Shown: positions 28,501-44,040 of the stretch, in pieces
How the letters are laid out: each line of letters begins with the position of its first letter
How positions within the stretch are numbered: position 1 is the first letter of the stretch
From: Siphonodentalium dalli
Taxonomy: Eukaryota > Mollusca > Scaphopoda > Gadilida > Siphonodentaliidae
Reading direction: 5' to 3'
NCBI GenBank assembly: GCA_032622095.1
Contig: CP136068.1
Span: 60,660,025-60,724,024, forward strand
DNA: 64,000 nt
Position numbers and translations under genes: made by a program
The notes under the pieces: generated by a model
What the model was told of the DNA's origin: nothing
The model's input: the letters and a program-made list of their open reading frames with translations, nothing else
The model's database searches: none

Positions 28501-31500
28501 TAAGAGTGGACAGGGAACTCATATAAGAGTGGACAGGGAGGAACTCATAAGAGTGGACAGGGAGGAACTCATAAGAGTGGACATGGAGGAACTCATAAGA
28601 GTGGACAGGCATGAACTCATATAAGAGTGGACAGGCTGGAACTCATAAACGAGTGGACAGGCTGGAACTCATATACGAGTGGACAGGCAGCAACTCATAT
28701 AATAGTGGACAGGGAGGAACTCATAAGAGAGGACAGGGAGGAACTAATATATGAGTGTACATGGAGGAACTAATATAAGAGTGGACAGGGAGGAACTAAT
28801 ATAAGAGTGGACAGGGAGGAACTAATATAAGAGTGGACAGGGAGGAACTAATATAAGAGTGGATAGGGAGGAACTAATATAAGAGTGGACAGGGAGGAAC
28901 TAATATAAGAGTGGACAGTCTGGAACTCATAAGAGTGGACAGGCTGGAACACATAAGAGTGGACAGGCAGGAACTCATATAAGAGTGGACAGGGAGGAAC
29001 TCATAAGAGTGGACATGGAGGAACTCATAAGAGTGGACAGGCTGGAACTCATATACGAGTGGACAGGCAGCAACTCATATAAGAGTGGACAGGGAGAAAC
29101 TCATATAAGAGAGGACAGGGAGGAATTAATATATGAGTGTACAGGGAGGAACTAATATAAGAGTGGACAGGGAGGAACTAACATAAGAGTGAACAGGGAG
29201 GAACTCATATAAGAGTGGACAGGGAGGAACTCATATAAGAGTGGACAGGCAGCAACTCATATAAGAGTGGACAGGCAGGATCTCATATAACAGTGGACAG
29301 GCAGGAACCCATATAAGAGTGGACAGGGAGGAACTCATATAAAGTGGACAGGGAGGAACTCATATAAGAGTGGACAGGCGGGAACTCATATAAGAGTGGA
29401 CAGGCGGAAACTCATATAAGAGTGGACAGGCGGGAACTCATATAAGAGTGGACAGGGAGGAACTCATAAGAGTGGACAGTGAGGAACTCATAAGAGTGGA
29501 CATGGAGGAACTCATAAGAGTGGACAGGCAGGAACTCATATAAGAGTGGACAGGCAGGAACTCATATAAGAGTGGACAGGCTGGAACTCATATACGAGTG
29601 GACAGGCTGGAACTCATATACGAGTGGACAGGCAGCAACTCATATAATAGTGGACAGGGAGGAACTCATAAGAGAGGACAGGGAGGAACTAATATATGAG
29701 TGTACATGGAGGAACTAATATAAGAGTGGACAGGGAGGAACTAATATAAGAGTGGACAAGGAGGAACTAATATAAGAGTGGACAGGGAGGAACTAATATA
29801 AGAATGGACAGGGAGGAACTAATATAAGAGTGGACAGGGAGGAACTAATATAAGAGTGGACAGGGAGGAACTCGTATAAGAGTGGACAGGCTGGAACTCA
29901 TAAGAGTGGACAGGCTGGAACTCATAAGAGTGGACAGGCAGGAACTCATATAAGAGTGGACAGGGAGAAACTCATAAGAGTGGATATGGAGGAACTCATA
30001 AGAGTGGACAGGCTGGAACTCATATACGAGTGGACAGGCAGGAACTCATATAAGAGTGGTCAGGGAGGAACTCATATAAGAGTGGACATGGAGAAACTCA
30101 TATAAGAGTGGACAGGGAGGAACTCATAAGAGTGGACTGGGAGGAACTCATATAAGAGTGGACAGGCAGGAACACATATAAGAGTGGTCAGGGAGGAACT
30201 CATATTTGAGTGGACAGGGAGAAACTCATTAAAGAATGGACAGGGAGCAACTCATATAAGAGTGGACAAGGGGGAACTCATATAAGAGTGGACAGGCAGG
30301 AACCCATATAAGAGTGGACAGGGAGGAACTCATATAAAGTGGACAGGGAGGAACTCATATAAGAGTGGACAGGCGGGAACTCATATAAGAGTGGACAGGC
30401 GGTAACTCATATAAGAGTGGACAGGCGGGAACTCATATAAGAGTGGACAGGGAGGAACTCATAAGAGTGGACAGTGAGGAACTCATAAGAGTGGACATGG
30501 AGGAACTCATAAGAGTGGACAGGCAGGAACTCATATAAGAGTGGACAGGCAGGAACTCATATAAGAGTGGACAGGCTGGAACTCATATACGAGTGGACAG
30601 GCTGGAACTCATATACGAGTGGACAGGCAGCAACTCATATAATAGTGGACAGGGAGGAACTCATAAGAGAGGACAGGGAGGAACTAATATATGAGTGTAC
30701 ATGGAGGAACTAATATAAGAGTGGACAGGGAGGAACTAATATAAGAGTGGACAAGGAGGAACTAATATAAGAGTGGACAGGGAGGAACTAATATAAGAGT
30801 GGACAGGGAGGAACTAATATAAGAGTGGACAGGGAGGAACTAATATAAGAGTGGACAGGGAGGAACTCGTATAAGAGTGGACAGGCTGGAACTCATAAGA
30901 GTGGACAGGCTGGAACTCATAAGAGTGGACAGGCAGGAACTCATATAAGAGTGGACAGGGAGAAACTCATAAGAGTGGATATGGAGGAACTCATAAGAGT
31001 GGACAGGCTGGAACTCATATACGAGTGGACAGGCAGGAACTCATATAAGAGTGGTCAGGGAGGAACTCATATAAGAGTGGACATGGAGAAACTCATATAA
31101 GAGTGGACAGGGAGGAACTCATAAGAGTGGACTGGGAGGAACTCATATAAGAGTGGACAGGCAGGAACACATATAAGAGTGGTCAGGGAGGAACTCATAT
31201 TTGAGTGGACAGGGAGAAACTCATTAAAGAATGGACAGGGAGCAACTCATATAAGAGTGGACAAGGGGGAACTCATATAAGAGTGGACAGGCAGGAACCC
31301 ATATAAGAGTGGACAGGGAGGAACTCATATAAAGTGGACAGGGAGGAACTCATATAAGAGTGGACAGGGAGGAACTCATATAAAAGTGGACAGGCTGGAA
31401 CTCATATAAGAGTGGACAGGCAGGAACTCATAAGAGTGGACAGGGAGGAACTCATAAGAGTGGACAGTGAGGAACTCATAAGAGTGGACATGGAGGAACT

Positions 31501-34500
31501 CATAAGAGTGGACAGGCAGCAACTCATATAAGAGTGGACAGGCAGGAACTCATAAGAGTGGACTGGGAGGAACTCATATAAAAGTGGACAGGCAGGAACA
31601 CATATAAGAGTGGTCAGTGAGGAACTCATATTTGAGTGGACAGGGAGAAACTCATTAAAGAATGGACAGGGAGCAACTCATATAAGAGTGGACAAGGGGG
31701 AACTCATATAAAAGTGGACAGGCAGGAACCCATATAAGAGTGGACAGGGAGGAACTCATATAAAGTGGACAGGGAGGAACTCATATAAGAGTGGACAGGC
31801 GGGAACTCATATAAGAGTGGACAGGCGGTAACTCATATAAGAGTGGACAGGCGGGAACTCATATAAGAGTGGACAGGGAGGAACTCATAAGAGTGGACAG
31901 TGAGGAACTCATAAGAGTGGACATGGAGGAACTCATAAGAGTGGACAGGCAGGAACTCATATAAGAGTGGACAGGCAGGAACTCATATAAGAGTGGACAG
32001 GCTGGAACTCATATACGAGTGGACAGGCTGGAACTCATATACGAGTGGACAGGCAGCAACTCATATAATAGTGGACAGGGAGGAACTCATAAGAGAGGAC
32101 AGGGAGGAACTAATATATGAGTGTACATGGAGGAACTAATATAAGAGTGGACAGGGAGGAACTAATATAAGAGTGGACAAGGAGGAACTAATATAAGAGT
32201 GGACAGGGAGGAACTAATATAAGAATGGACAGGGAGGAACTAATATAAGAGTGGACAGGGAGGAACTAATATAAGAGTGGACAGGGAGGAACTCGTATAA
32301 GAGTGGACAGGCTGGAACTCATAAGAGTGGACAGGCTGGAACTCATAAGAGTGGACAGGCAGGAACTCATATAAGAGTGGACAGGGAGAAACTCATAAGA
32401 GTGGATATGGAGGAACTCATAAGAGTGGACAGGCTGGAACTCATATACGAGTGGACAGGCAGGAACTCATATAAGAGTGGTCAGGGAGGAACTCATATAA
32501 GAGTGGACATGGAGAAACTCATATAAGAGTGGACAGGGAGGAACTCATAAGAGTGGACTGGGAGGAACTCATATAAGAGTGGACAGGCAGGAACACATAT
32601 AAGAGTGGTCAGGGAGGAACTCATATTTGAGTGGACAGGGAGAAACTCATTAAAGAATGGACAGGGAGCAACTCATATAAGAGTGGACAAGGGGGAACTC
32701 ATATAAGAGTGGACAGGCAGGAACCCATATAAGAGTGGACAGGGGGGAACTCATATAAAGTGGACAGGGAGGAACTCATATAAGAGTGGACAGGGAGGAA
32801 CTCATATAAAAGTGGACAGGCTGGAACTCATATAAGAGTGGACAGGCAGGAACTCATAAGAGTGGACAGGGAGGAACTCATAAGAGTGGACAGTGAGGAA
32901 CTCATAAGAGTGGACATGGAGGAACTCATAAGAGTGGACAGGCAGGAACTCATATAAGAGTGGACAGGCAGGAACTCATATAAGAGTGGACAGGCTGGAA
33001 CTCATATACGAGTGGACAGGCTGGAACTCATATACGAGTGGACAGGCAGCAACTCATATAATAGTGGACAGGGAGGAACTCATAAGAGAGGACAGGGAGT
33101 AACTAATATATGAGTGTACATGGAGGAACTAATATAAGAGTGGACAGGGAGGAACTAATATAAGATTGGACAGGGAGGAACTAATATAAGAGTGGACAGG
33201 GAGGAACTAATATAAGAGTGGACAGGGAGGAACTAATATAAGAGTGGACAGGGAGGAACTCATATAAGAGTGGACAGGCTGGAACTCATAAGAGTGGACA
33301 GGCTGGAACTCATAAGAGTGGACAGGCAGGAACTCATATAAGAGTGGACAGGGAGGAACTCATAAGAGTGGACATGTAGAAACTCATAAGAGTGGACAGG
33401 CTGGAACTCATATACGAGTGGACAGGCAGCAACTCATATAAGAGTGGACAGGGAGGAACTCATATAAGAGAGGACAGGGAGAAACTAATATATGAGTGTA
33501 CAGGGAGGAACTAATATAAGAGTGGACAGGGAGGAACTCATATAAGAGTGGACAGGGAGGAACTCATATAAGAGTGGACAGGGAGGAACTCATATAAGAG
33601 TGGACAGGCAGGAACTCATATAAGAGTGGACAGGCAGGAACTCATATAAGAGTGGACAGGCAGGAACTCATATAGCAGTGTACAGGGAGGAACTCATAAG
33701 AGTTGACAGTGAGGAACTCATATCAGAGTGGACAGGGAAGAACTCATATAAGAGTGGACATGCAGGAACTCATATAAGAGTGGACAGGCAGGAACTCATA
33801 TAAGAGTGGACAGGCAGGAACTCATATAAGAGTGGACAGGCAGGAACTCATATAGCAGTGTACAGGGAGGAACTCATAAGAGTTGACAGGGAGGAACTCA
33901 CATAAGAGTAGACAGGGAAGAACTCATATAAGAGTGGACATGCAGGAATTCATATAAGAGTGGACAGGGAGGAACTCATATAAGAGTGGACAGGGAGAAA
34001 CTCATAAGAGTGGACAGGGAGGAACTCATAAGAGTGGACATGGAGGAACTCATAAGAGTGGACAGGCAGGAACTCATATAAGAGTGGACAGGCTGGAACT
34101 CATATACGAGTGGACAGGCTGGAACTCATATACGAGTGGACAGGCAGCAACTCATATAATAGTGGACAGGGAGGAACTCATAAGAGAGGACAGGGAGTAA
34201 CTAATATATGAGTGTACATGGAGGAACTAATATAAGAGTGGACAGGGAGGAACTAATATAAGAGTGGACAGGGAGGAACTAATATAAGAGTGGACAGGGA
34301 GGAACTAATATAAGAGTGGATAGGGAGGAACTAATATAAGAGTGGACAGGGAGGAACTCATATAAGAGTGGACAGGTTGGAACTCATAAGAGTGGACAGG
34401 CTGGAACTCATAAGAGTGGACAGGCAGGAACTCATATAAGAGTGGACAGGGAGGAACTCATAAGAGTGGACATGGAGGAACTCATAAGAGTGGACAGGCT

Positions 34501-36820
34501 GGAACTCATATACGAGTGGACAGGCAGCAACTCATATAAGAGTGGACAGGGAGGAACTCATATAAGAGAGGACAGGGAGGAATTAATATATGAGTGTACA
34601 GGGAGGAACTAATATAAGAGTGGACAGGGAGGAACTAATATAAGAGTGAACAGGGAGGAACTCATATAAGAGTGGACAGGGAGGAACTCATATAAGAGTG
34701 GACAGGCAGCAACTCATATAAGAGTGGACAGGCATGAACTCATAAGAGTGGACTGGGAGGAACTCATATAAAAGTGGACAGGCAGGAACACATATAAGAG
34801 TGGTCAGTGAGGAACTCATATTTGAGTGGACAGGGAGAAACTCATTAAAGAATGGACAGGGAGCAACTCATATAAGAGTGGACAAGGGGGATCTCATATA
34901 AGAGTGGACAGACAGGAACCCATATAAGAGTGGACAGGGAGGAACTCATATAAAGTGGACAGGGAGGAACTCATATAAGAGTGGACAGGAGGGAACTCAT
35001 ATAAGAGTGGACAGGCGGGAACTCATATAAGAGTGGACAGGCAGGGACTCATATAAGAGTGGACAGGGAGGAACTCATAAGAGTGGACAGTGAGGAACTC
35101 ATAAGAGTGGACATGGAGGAACTCATAAGAGTGGACAGGCAGGAACTCATATAAGAGTGGACAGGCAGGAACTCATAACAGTGGACAGGCTGGAACTCAT
35201 AAGAGTGGACAGGCAGGAACTCATATACGAGTGGACAGGCAGCAACTCATATAATAGTGGACAGGGAGGAACTCATAAGAGAGGACAGGGAGGAACTAAT
35301 ATAAGAGTGGACAGGGAGGAACTAATATAAGAGTGGACAGGGAGGAACTCGTATAAGAGTGGACAGGCTGGAACTCATAACAGTGGACAGGCTGGAACTC
35401 ATAAGAGTGGACAGGCAGGAACTCATATAAGAGTGGACAGGCTGGAACTCATATACGAGTGGACAGGCAGCAACTAATATAAGAGTGGACAGGGAGGAAC
35501 TCATATAAGAGAGGACAGGGAGAAACTAATATATGAGTGTACAGGGAGGAACTAATATAAGAGTGGACAGGGAGGAACTCATATAAGAGTGGACAGGGAG
35601 GAACTCATATAAGAGTGGACAGGGAGGAACTCATATAAGAGTGGACAGGGAGAAACTCATATAAGAGTGGACAGGGAGGAACCCATATAAGAGTGGACAG
35701 GCAGGAACTCATATAAGAGTGGACAGGCAGGAACTCATATAAGAGTGGACAGGCAGGAACTCATATAGCAGTGTTCAGGGAGGAACTCATAAGAGTTGAC
35801 AGTGAGGAACTCATATAAGAGTGGACAGGGAAGAACTCATATAAGAGTGGACATGCAGGAACTCATATAAGAGTGGACAGGCAGGAACTCATATAAGAGT
35901 GGACAGGCAGGAACTCATATAGCAGTGTACAGGGAGGAACTCATAAGAGTTGACAGGGAGGAACTCATATAAGATGGACAGGGAAGAACTCATATAAGAG
36001 TGGACATGCAGGAATTCATATAAGAGTGGACAGGGAACTCATATAAGAGTGGACAGGGAGGAACTCATAAGAGTGGACAGGGAGGAACTCATAAGAGTGG
36101 ACATGGAGGAACTCATAAGAGTGGACAGGCATGAACTCATATAAGAGTGGACAGGCTGGAACTCATAAACGAGTGGACAGGCTGGAACTCATATACGAGT
36201 GGACAGGCAGCAACTCATATAATAGTGGACAGGGAGGAACTCATAAGAGAGGACAGGGAGGAACTAATATATGAGTGTACATGGAGGAACTAATATAAGA
36301 GTGGACAGGGAGGAACTAATATAAGAGTGGACAGGGAGGAACTAATATAAGAGTGGACAGGGAGGAACTAATATAAGAGTGGATAGGGAGGAACTAATAT
36401 AAGAGTGGACAGGGAGGAACTAATATAAGAGTGGACAGTCTGGAACTCATAAGAGTGGACAGGCTGGAACACATAAGAGTGGACAGGCAGGAACTCATAT
36501 AAGAGTGGACAGGGAGGAACTCATAAGAGTGGACATGGAGGAACTCATAAGAGTGGACAGGCTGGAACTCATATACGAGTGGACAGGCAGCAACTCATAT
36601 AAGAGTGGACAGGGAGAAACTCATATAAGAGAGGACAGGGAGGAATTAATATATGAGTGTACAGGGAGGAACTAATATAAGAGTGGACAGGGAGGAACTA
36701 ACATAAGAGTGAACAGGGAGGAACTCATATAAGAGTGGACAGGGAGGAACTCATATAAGAGTGGACAGGCAGCAACTCATATAAGAGTGGACAGGCAGGA
36801 TCTCATATAACAGTGGACAG
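21781..36820 (+). repeat. 7,520-bp tandem segmental duplication in the satellite
   Basis: Bases 21,781-29,300 are repeated at 29,301-36,820. Marker monomers recur at exactly +7,520: 22,707/30,227, 23,702/31,222, 25,128/32,648 and 27,333/34,853. The junction is visible at about 29,300, where CAGTGGACAG runs into GCAGGAACCC as at 21,781, whereas at 36,821 the same left context continues with GGAGGAACTC. Each copy holds a stretch of the 2,421-bp repeat and a 3.75-kb-type segment. I noticed only a few single-base differences, for example at 27,884/35,404, 23,528/31,048, 25,224/32,744 and 27,214/34,734. Confidence 0.92.
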
Positions 36821-39800
36821 GGAGGAACTCATATAAGAGAGGACAGGGAGAAACTAATATATGAGTGTACAGGGAGGAACTAATATAAGAGTGGACAGGG
36901 AGGAACTCATATAAGAGTGGACAGGGAGGAACTCATATAAGAGTGGACAGGGAGGAACTCATATAAGAGTGGACAGGCAGGAACTCATATAAGAGTGGAC
37001 AGGCAGGAACTCATATAAGAGTGGACAGGCAGGAACTCATATATCAGTGTACAGGGAGGAACTCATAAGAGTTGAAAGTGAGGAACTCATATCAGAGTGG
37101 ACAGGGAAGAACTCATATAAGAGTGGACATGCAGGAACTCATATAAGAGTGGACAGGCAGGAACTCATATAAGAGTGGACAGGCAGGAACTCATATAGCA
37201 GTGTACAGGGAGGAACTCATAAGAGTTGACAGGGAGGAACTCACATAAGAGTAGACAGGGAAGAACTCATATAAGAGTGGACATGCAGGAATTCATATAA
37301 GAGTGGACAGGGAGGAACTCATATAAGAGTGGACAGGGAGAAACTCATAAGAGTGGACAGGGAGGAACTCATAAGAGTGGACATGGAGGAACTCATAAGA
37401 GTGGACAGGCAGGAACTCATATAAGAGTGGACAGGCTGGAACTCATATACGAGTGGACAGGCTGGAACTCATATACGAGTGGATAGGCAGCAACTCATAT
37501 AATAGTGGACAGGGAGGAACTCATAAGAGAGGACAGGGAGGAACTAATATATGAGTGTACATGGAGGAACTAATATAAGAGTGGACAGGGAGGAACTAAT
37601 ATAAGAGTGGACAGGCAGGAACTCATATAAGAGTGGACAGGGAGGAACTCATAAGAGAGGACAGGGAGAAACTAATATATGAGTGTACATGGAGGAACTA
37701 ATATAAGAGTGGACAGGGAGGAACTAATATAAGAGTGGACAGGGAGGAACTAATATAAGAGTGGACAGGGAGGAACTAATATAAGAGTGGACAGGGAGGA
37801 ACTAATATAAGAGTGGACAGGGAGGAACTCGTATAAGAGTGGACAGGCTGGAACTCATAACAGTGGACAGGCTGGAACTCATAAGAGTGGACAGGCAGGA
37901 ACTCATATAAGAGTGGACAGGCTGGAACTCATATACGAGTGGACAGGCAGCAACTCATATAAGAGTGGACAGGGAGGAACTCATATAAGAGAGGACAGGG
38001 AGAAACTAATATATGAGTGTACAGGGAGGAACTAATATAAGAGTGGACGGGGAGGAACTCATATAAGAGTGGACAGGGAGGAACTCATATAAGAGTGGAC
38101 AGGGAGGAACTCATATAAGAGTGGACAGGGAGAAACTCATATAAGAGTGGACAGAGAGGAACCCATATAAGAGTGGACAGGCAGGAACTCATATAAGAGT
38201 GGACAGGCAGGAACTCATATAAGAGTGGACAGGCAGGAACTCATATAGCAGTGTTCAGGGAGGAACTCATAAGAGTTGACAGTGAGGAACTCATATAAGA
38301 GTGGACAGGGAAGAACTCATATAAGAGTGGACATGCAGGAACTCATATAAGAGTGGACAGGCAGGAACTCATATAAGAGTGGACAGGCAGGAACTCATAT
38401 AGCAGTGTACAGGGAGGAACTCATAAGAGTTGACAGGGAGGAACTCATATAAGATGGACAGGGAAGAACTCATATAAGAGTGGACATGCAGGAATTCATA
38501 TAAGAGTGGACAGGGAACTCATATAAGAGTGGACAGGGAGGAACTCATAAGAGTGGACAGGGAGGAACTCATAAGAGTGGACATGGAGGAACTCATAAGA
38601 GTGGACAGGCAGGAACTCATATAAGAGTGGACAGGCTGGAACTCATAAACGAGTGGACAGGCTGGAACTCATATACGAGTGGACAGGCAGCAACTCATAT
38701 AATAGTGGACAGGGAGGAACTCATAAGAGAGGACAGGGAGGAACTAATATATGAGTGTACATGGAGGAACTAATATAAGAGTGGACAGGGAGGAACTAAT
38801 ATAAGAGTGGACAGGGAGGAACTAATATAAGAGTGGACAGGGAGGAACTAATATAAGAGTGGATAGGGAGGAACTAATATAAGAGTGGACAGGGAGGAAC
38901 TCGTATAGGAGTGGACAGTCTGGAACTCATAAGAGTGGACAGGCTGGAACACATAAGAGTGGACAGGCAGGAACTCATATAAGAGTGGACAGGGAGGAAC
39001 TCATAAGAGTGGACATGGAGGAACTCATAAGAGTGGACAGGCTGGAACTCATATACGAGTGGACAGGCAGCAACTCATATAAGAGTGGACAGGGAGAAAC
39101 TCATATAAGAGAGGACAGGGAGGAATTAATATATGAGTGTACAGGGAGGAACTAATATAAGAGTGGACAGGGAGGAACTAATATAAGAGTGGACAGGGAG
39201 GAACTCATATAAGAGTGGACAGGGAGGAACTCATATAAGAGTGGACAGGCAGCAACTCATATAAGAGTGGACAGGCAGGATCTCATATAACAGTGGACAG
39301 GGAGGAACTCATATAAGAGAGGACAGGGAGAAACTAATATATGAGTGTACAGGGAGGAACTAATATAAGAGTGGACAGGGAGGAACTCATATAAGAGTGA
39401 ACAGGGAGGAACTCATATAAGAGTGGACAGGGAGGAACTCATATAAGAGTGGACAGGCTGGAACTCATATAAGAGTGGACAGGCAGGAACTCATATAGCA
39501 GTGTACAGGGAGGAACTCATAAGAGTTGACAGTGAGGAACTCATATCAGAGTGGACAGGGAAGAACTCATATAAGAGTGGACATGCAGGAACTCATATAA
39601 GAGTGGACAGGCAGGAACTCATATAAGAGTGGACAGGCAGGAACTCATATAGCAGTGTACAGGGAGGAACTCATAAGAGTTGACAGGGAGGAACTCACAT
39701 AAGAGTAGACAGGGAAGAACTCATATAAGAGTGGACATGCAGGAATTCATATAAGAGTGGACAGGGAGGAACTCATATAAGAGTGGACAGGGAGAAACTC

Positions 39801-40550
39801 ATAAGAGTGGACAGGGAGGAACTCATAAGAGTGGACATGGATGAACTCATAAGAGTGGACAGGCAGGAACTCATATAAGAGTGGACAGGCTGGAACTCAT
39901 ATACGAGTGGACAGGCTGGAACTCATATACGAGTGGACAGGCAGCAACTCATATAATAGTGGACAGGGAGGAACTCATAAGAGAGGACAGGGAGGAACTA
40001 ATATATGAGTGTACATGGAGGAACTAATATAAGAGTGGACAGGGAGGAACTAATATAAGAGTGGACAGGGAGGAACTAATATAAGAGTGGACAGGGAGGA
40101 ACTAATATAAGAGTGGATAGGGAGGAACTAATATAAGAGTGGACAGGGAGGAACTCATATAAGAGTGGACAGGTTGGAACTCATAAGAGTGGACAGGCTG
40201 GAACTCATAAGAGTGGACAGGCAGGAACTCATATAAGAGTGGACAGGGAGGAACTCATAAGAGTGGACATGGAGGAACTCATAAGAGTGGACAGGCTGGA
40301 ACTCATATACGAGTGGACAGGCAGCAACTCATATAAGTGTGGACAGGGAGGAACTCATATAAGAGAGGACAGGGAGGAATTAATATATGAGTGTACAGGG
40401 AGGAACTAATATAAGAGTGGACAGGGAGGAACTAATATAAGAGTGGACAGGGAGGAACTCATATAAGAGTGGACAGGAAGGAACTCATATAAGAGTGGAC
40501 AGGCAGCAACTCATATAAGAGTGGACAGACAGGAACTCATAAGAGTGGAC

Positions 40551-43500
40551 TGGGAGGAACTCATATAAAAGTGGACAGGCAGGAACACATATAAGAGTGG
40601 TCAGTGGGGAACTCATATTTGAGTGGACAGGGAGAAACTCATTAAAGAATGGACAGGGAGCAACTCATATAAGAGTGGACAAGGGGGAACTCATATAAGA
40701 GTGGACAGGCAGGAACCCATATAAGAGTGGACAGGGAGGAACTCATATAAAGTGGACAGGGAGGAACTCATAAGAGTGGACAGGGAGCAACTCATATAAG
40801 AGTGGACAGGCAGGAACTCATATAAGAGTGGACAGGCTGGAACTCATATACGAGTGGACAGGCTGGAACTCATATACGAGTGGACAGGCAGCAACTCATA
40901 TAATAGTGGACAGGGAGGAACTCATAAGAGAGGACAGGGAGGAACTAATATATGAGTGTACATGGAGGAACTAATATAAGAGTGGACAGGGAGGAACTAA
41001 TATAAGAGTGGACAGGGAGGAACTAATATAAGAGTGGACAGGGAGGAACTAATATAAGAGTGGACAGGGAGGAACTAATATAAGAGTGGACAGGGAGGAA
41101 CTAATATAAGAGTGGACAGGCGGGAACTCATATAAGAGTGGACAGGCGGGAACTCATATAAGAGTGGACAGACAGGGACTCATATAAGAGTGGACAGGGA
41201 GGAACTCATAAGAGTGGACAGTGAGGAACTCATAAGAGTGGACATGGAGGAACTCATAAGAGTGGACAGGCAGGAACTCATATAAGAGTGGACAGGCAGG
41301 AACTCATATAAGAGTGGACAGGCTGGAACTCATATACGAGTGGACAGGCTGGAACTCATATACGAGTGGACAGGCAGCAACTCATATAATAGTGGACAGG
41401 GAGGAACTCATAAGAGAGGACAGGGAGGAACTAATATATGAGTGTACATGGAGGAACTAATATAAGAGTGGACAGGGAGGAACTAATATAAGAGTGGACA
41501 GGGAGGAACTAATATAAGAGTGGACAGGGAGGAACTAATATAAGAGTGGACAGGGAGGAACTAATATAAGAGTGGACAGGGAGGAACTAATATAAGAGTG
41601 GACAGGGAGGAACTCGTATAAGAGTGGACAGGCTGGAACTCATAAGAGTGGACAGGCTGGAACTCATAAGAGTGGACAGGCAGGAACTCATATAAGAGTG
41701 GACAGGGAGGAACTCATAAGAGTGGATATGGAGGAACTCATAAGAGTGGACAGGCTGGAACTCATATACGAGTGGACAGGCAGCAACTCATATAAGAGTG
41801 GACAGGGAGGAACTCATATAAGAGAGGACAGGGAGGAACTAATATATGAGTGTACAGGGAGGAACTAATATAAGAGTGGACAGGGAGGAACTCATATAAG
41901 AGTGGACAGGGAGGAACTCATATAAGAGTGGACAGGAAGGAACTCATATAAGAGTGGACAGGGAGAAACTCATATAAGAGTGGACAGGGAGGAACCCATA
42001 TAAGAGTGGACAGGCAGGAACTCATATAATAGTGGACAGGCAGGAACTCATATAAGAGTGGACAGGCAGGAACTCATATAGCAGTGTTCAGGGAGGAACT
42101 CATAAGAGTTGACAGTGAGGAACTCATATAAGAGTGGACAGGGAAGAACTCATATAAGAGTGGACATGCAGGAACTCATATAAGAGTGGACAGGCAAGAA
42201 CTCATATAAGAGTGGACAGGCAGTAACTCATAAACGAGTGGACAGGCTGGAACTCATATACGAGTGGACAAGCAGCAACTCATATAATAGTGGACTGGGA
42301 GGAACTCATATAAAAGTGGACAGGCAGGAACACATATAAGAGTGGTCAGTGGGGAACTCATATTTGAGTGGACAGGGAGAAACTCATTAAAGAATGGACA
42401 GGGAGCAACTCATATAAGAGTGGACAAGGGGGAACTCATATAAGAGTGGACAGGCAGGAACCCATATAAGAGTGGACAGGGAGGAACTCATATAAAGTGG
42501 ACAGGGAGGAACTCATAAGAGTGGACAGGGAGCAACTCATATAAGAGTGGACAGGCAGGAACTCATATAAGAGTGGACAGGCTGGAACTCATATACGAGT
42601 GGACAGGCTGGAACTCATATACGAGTGGACAGGCAGCAACTCATATAATAGTGGACAGGGAGGAACTCATAAGAGAGGACAGGGAGGAACTAATATATGA
42701 GTGTACATGGAGGAACTAATATAAGAGTGGACAGGGAGGAACTAATATAAGAGTGGACAGGGAGGAACTAATATAAGAGTGGACAGGGAGGAACTAATAT
42801 AAGAGTGGACAGGGAGGAACTAATATAAGAGTGGACAGGGAGGAACTAATATAAGAGTGGACAGGCGGGAACTCATATAAGAGTGGACAGGCGGGAACTC
42901 ATATAAGAGTGGACAGACAGGGACTCATATAAGAGTGGACAGGGAGGAACTCATAAGAGTGGACAGTGAGGAACTCATAAGAGTGGACATGGAGGAACTC
43001 ATAAGAGTGGACAGGCAGGAACTCATATAAGAGTGGACAGGCAGGAACTCATATAAGAGTGGACAGGCTGGAACTCATATACGAGTGGACAGGCTGGAAC
43101 TCATATACGAGTGGACAGGCAGCAACTCATATAATAGTGGACAGGGAGGAACTCATAAGAGAGGACAGGGAGGAACTAATATATGAGTGTACATGGAGGA
43201 ACTAATATAAGAGTGGACAGGGAGGAACTAATATAAGAGTGGACAGGGAGGAACTAATATAAGAGTGGACAGGGAGGAACTAATATAAGAGTGGACAGGG
43301 AGGAACTAATATAAGAGTGGACAGGGAGGAACTAATATAAGAGTGGACAGGGAGGAACTCGTATAAGAGTGGACAGGCTGGAACTCATAAGAGTGGACAG
43401 GCTGGAACTCATAAGAGTGGACAGGCAGGAACTCATATAAGAGTGGACAGGGAGGAACTCATAAGAGTGGATATGGAGGAACTCATAAGAGTGGACAGGC

Positions 43501-44040
43501 TGGAACTCATATACGAGTGGACAGGCAGCAACTCATATAAGAGTGGACAGGGAGGAACTCATATAAGAGAGGACAGGGAGGAACTAATATATGAGTGTAC
43601 AGGGAGGAACTAATATAAGAGTGGACAGGGAGGAACTCATATAAGAGTGGACAGGGAGGAACTCATATAAGAGTGGACAGGAAGGAACTCATATAAGAGT
43701 GGACAGGGAGAAACTCATATAAGAGTGGACAGGGAGGAACCCATATAAGAGTGGACAGGCAGGAACTCATATAATAGTGGACAGGCAGGAACTCATATAA
43801 GAGTGGACAGGCAGGAACTCATATAGCAGTGTTCAGGGAGGAACTCATAAGAGTTGACAGTGAGGAACTCATATAAGAGTGGACAGGGAAGAACTCATAT
43901 AAGAGTGGACATGCAGGAACTCATATAAGAGTGGACAGGCAAGAACTCATATAAGAGTGGACAGGCAGTAACTCATAAACGAGTGGACAGGCTGGAACTC
44001 ATATACGAGTGGACAAGCAGCAACTCATATAATAGTGGAC
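40551..44040 (+). repeat. 1,745-bp tandem duplication in the satellite
   Basis: Copies at 40,551-42,295 and 42,296-44,040. Private variants TCAGTGGGGA (40,601 and 42,346) and CAGTAACTCATAAACG (42,221 and 43,966) recur at exactly 1,745 bp. The junction at 42,296 fuses AATAGTGGAC to TGGGAGGAAC. After 44,040 the same left context continues with AGGGAGGAAC. No differences between the copies were noticed by eye, suggesting a very recent event. Confidence 0.88.

Noticed and set aside
16619-31629. Recurring 75-codon minus-strand frame with MSSSLSTLM-type repeats at five positions
   Set aside because: The same artefact on the other strand. Its exact recurrence at 2,421 and 7,520 bp reflects the array structure and was used as evidence for that, not as a gene.
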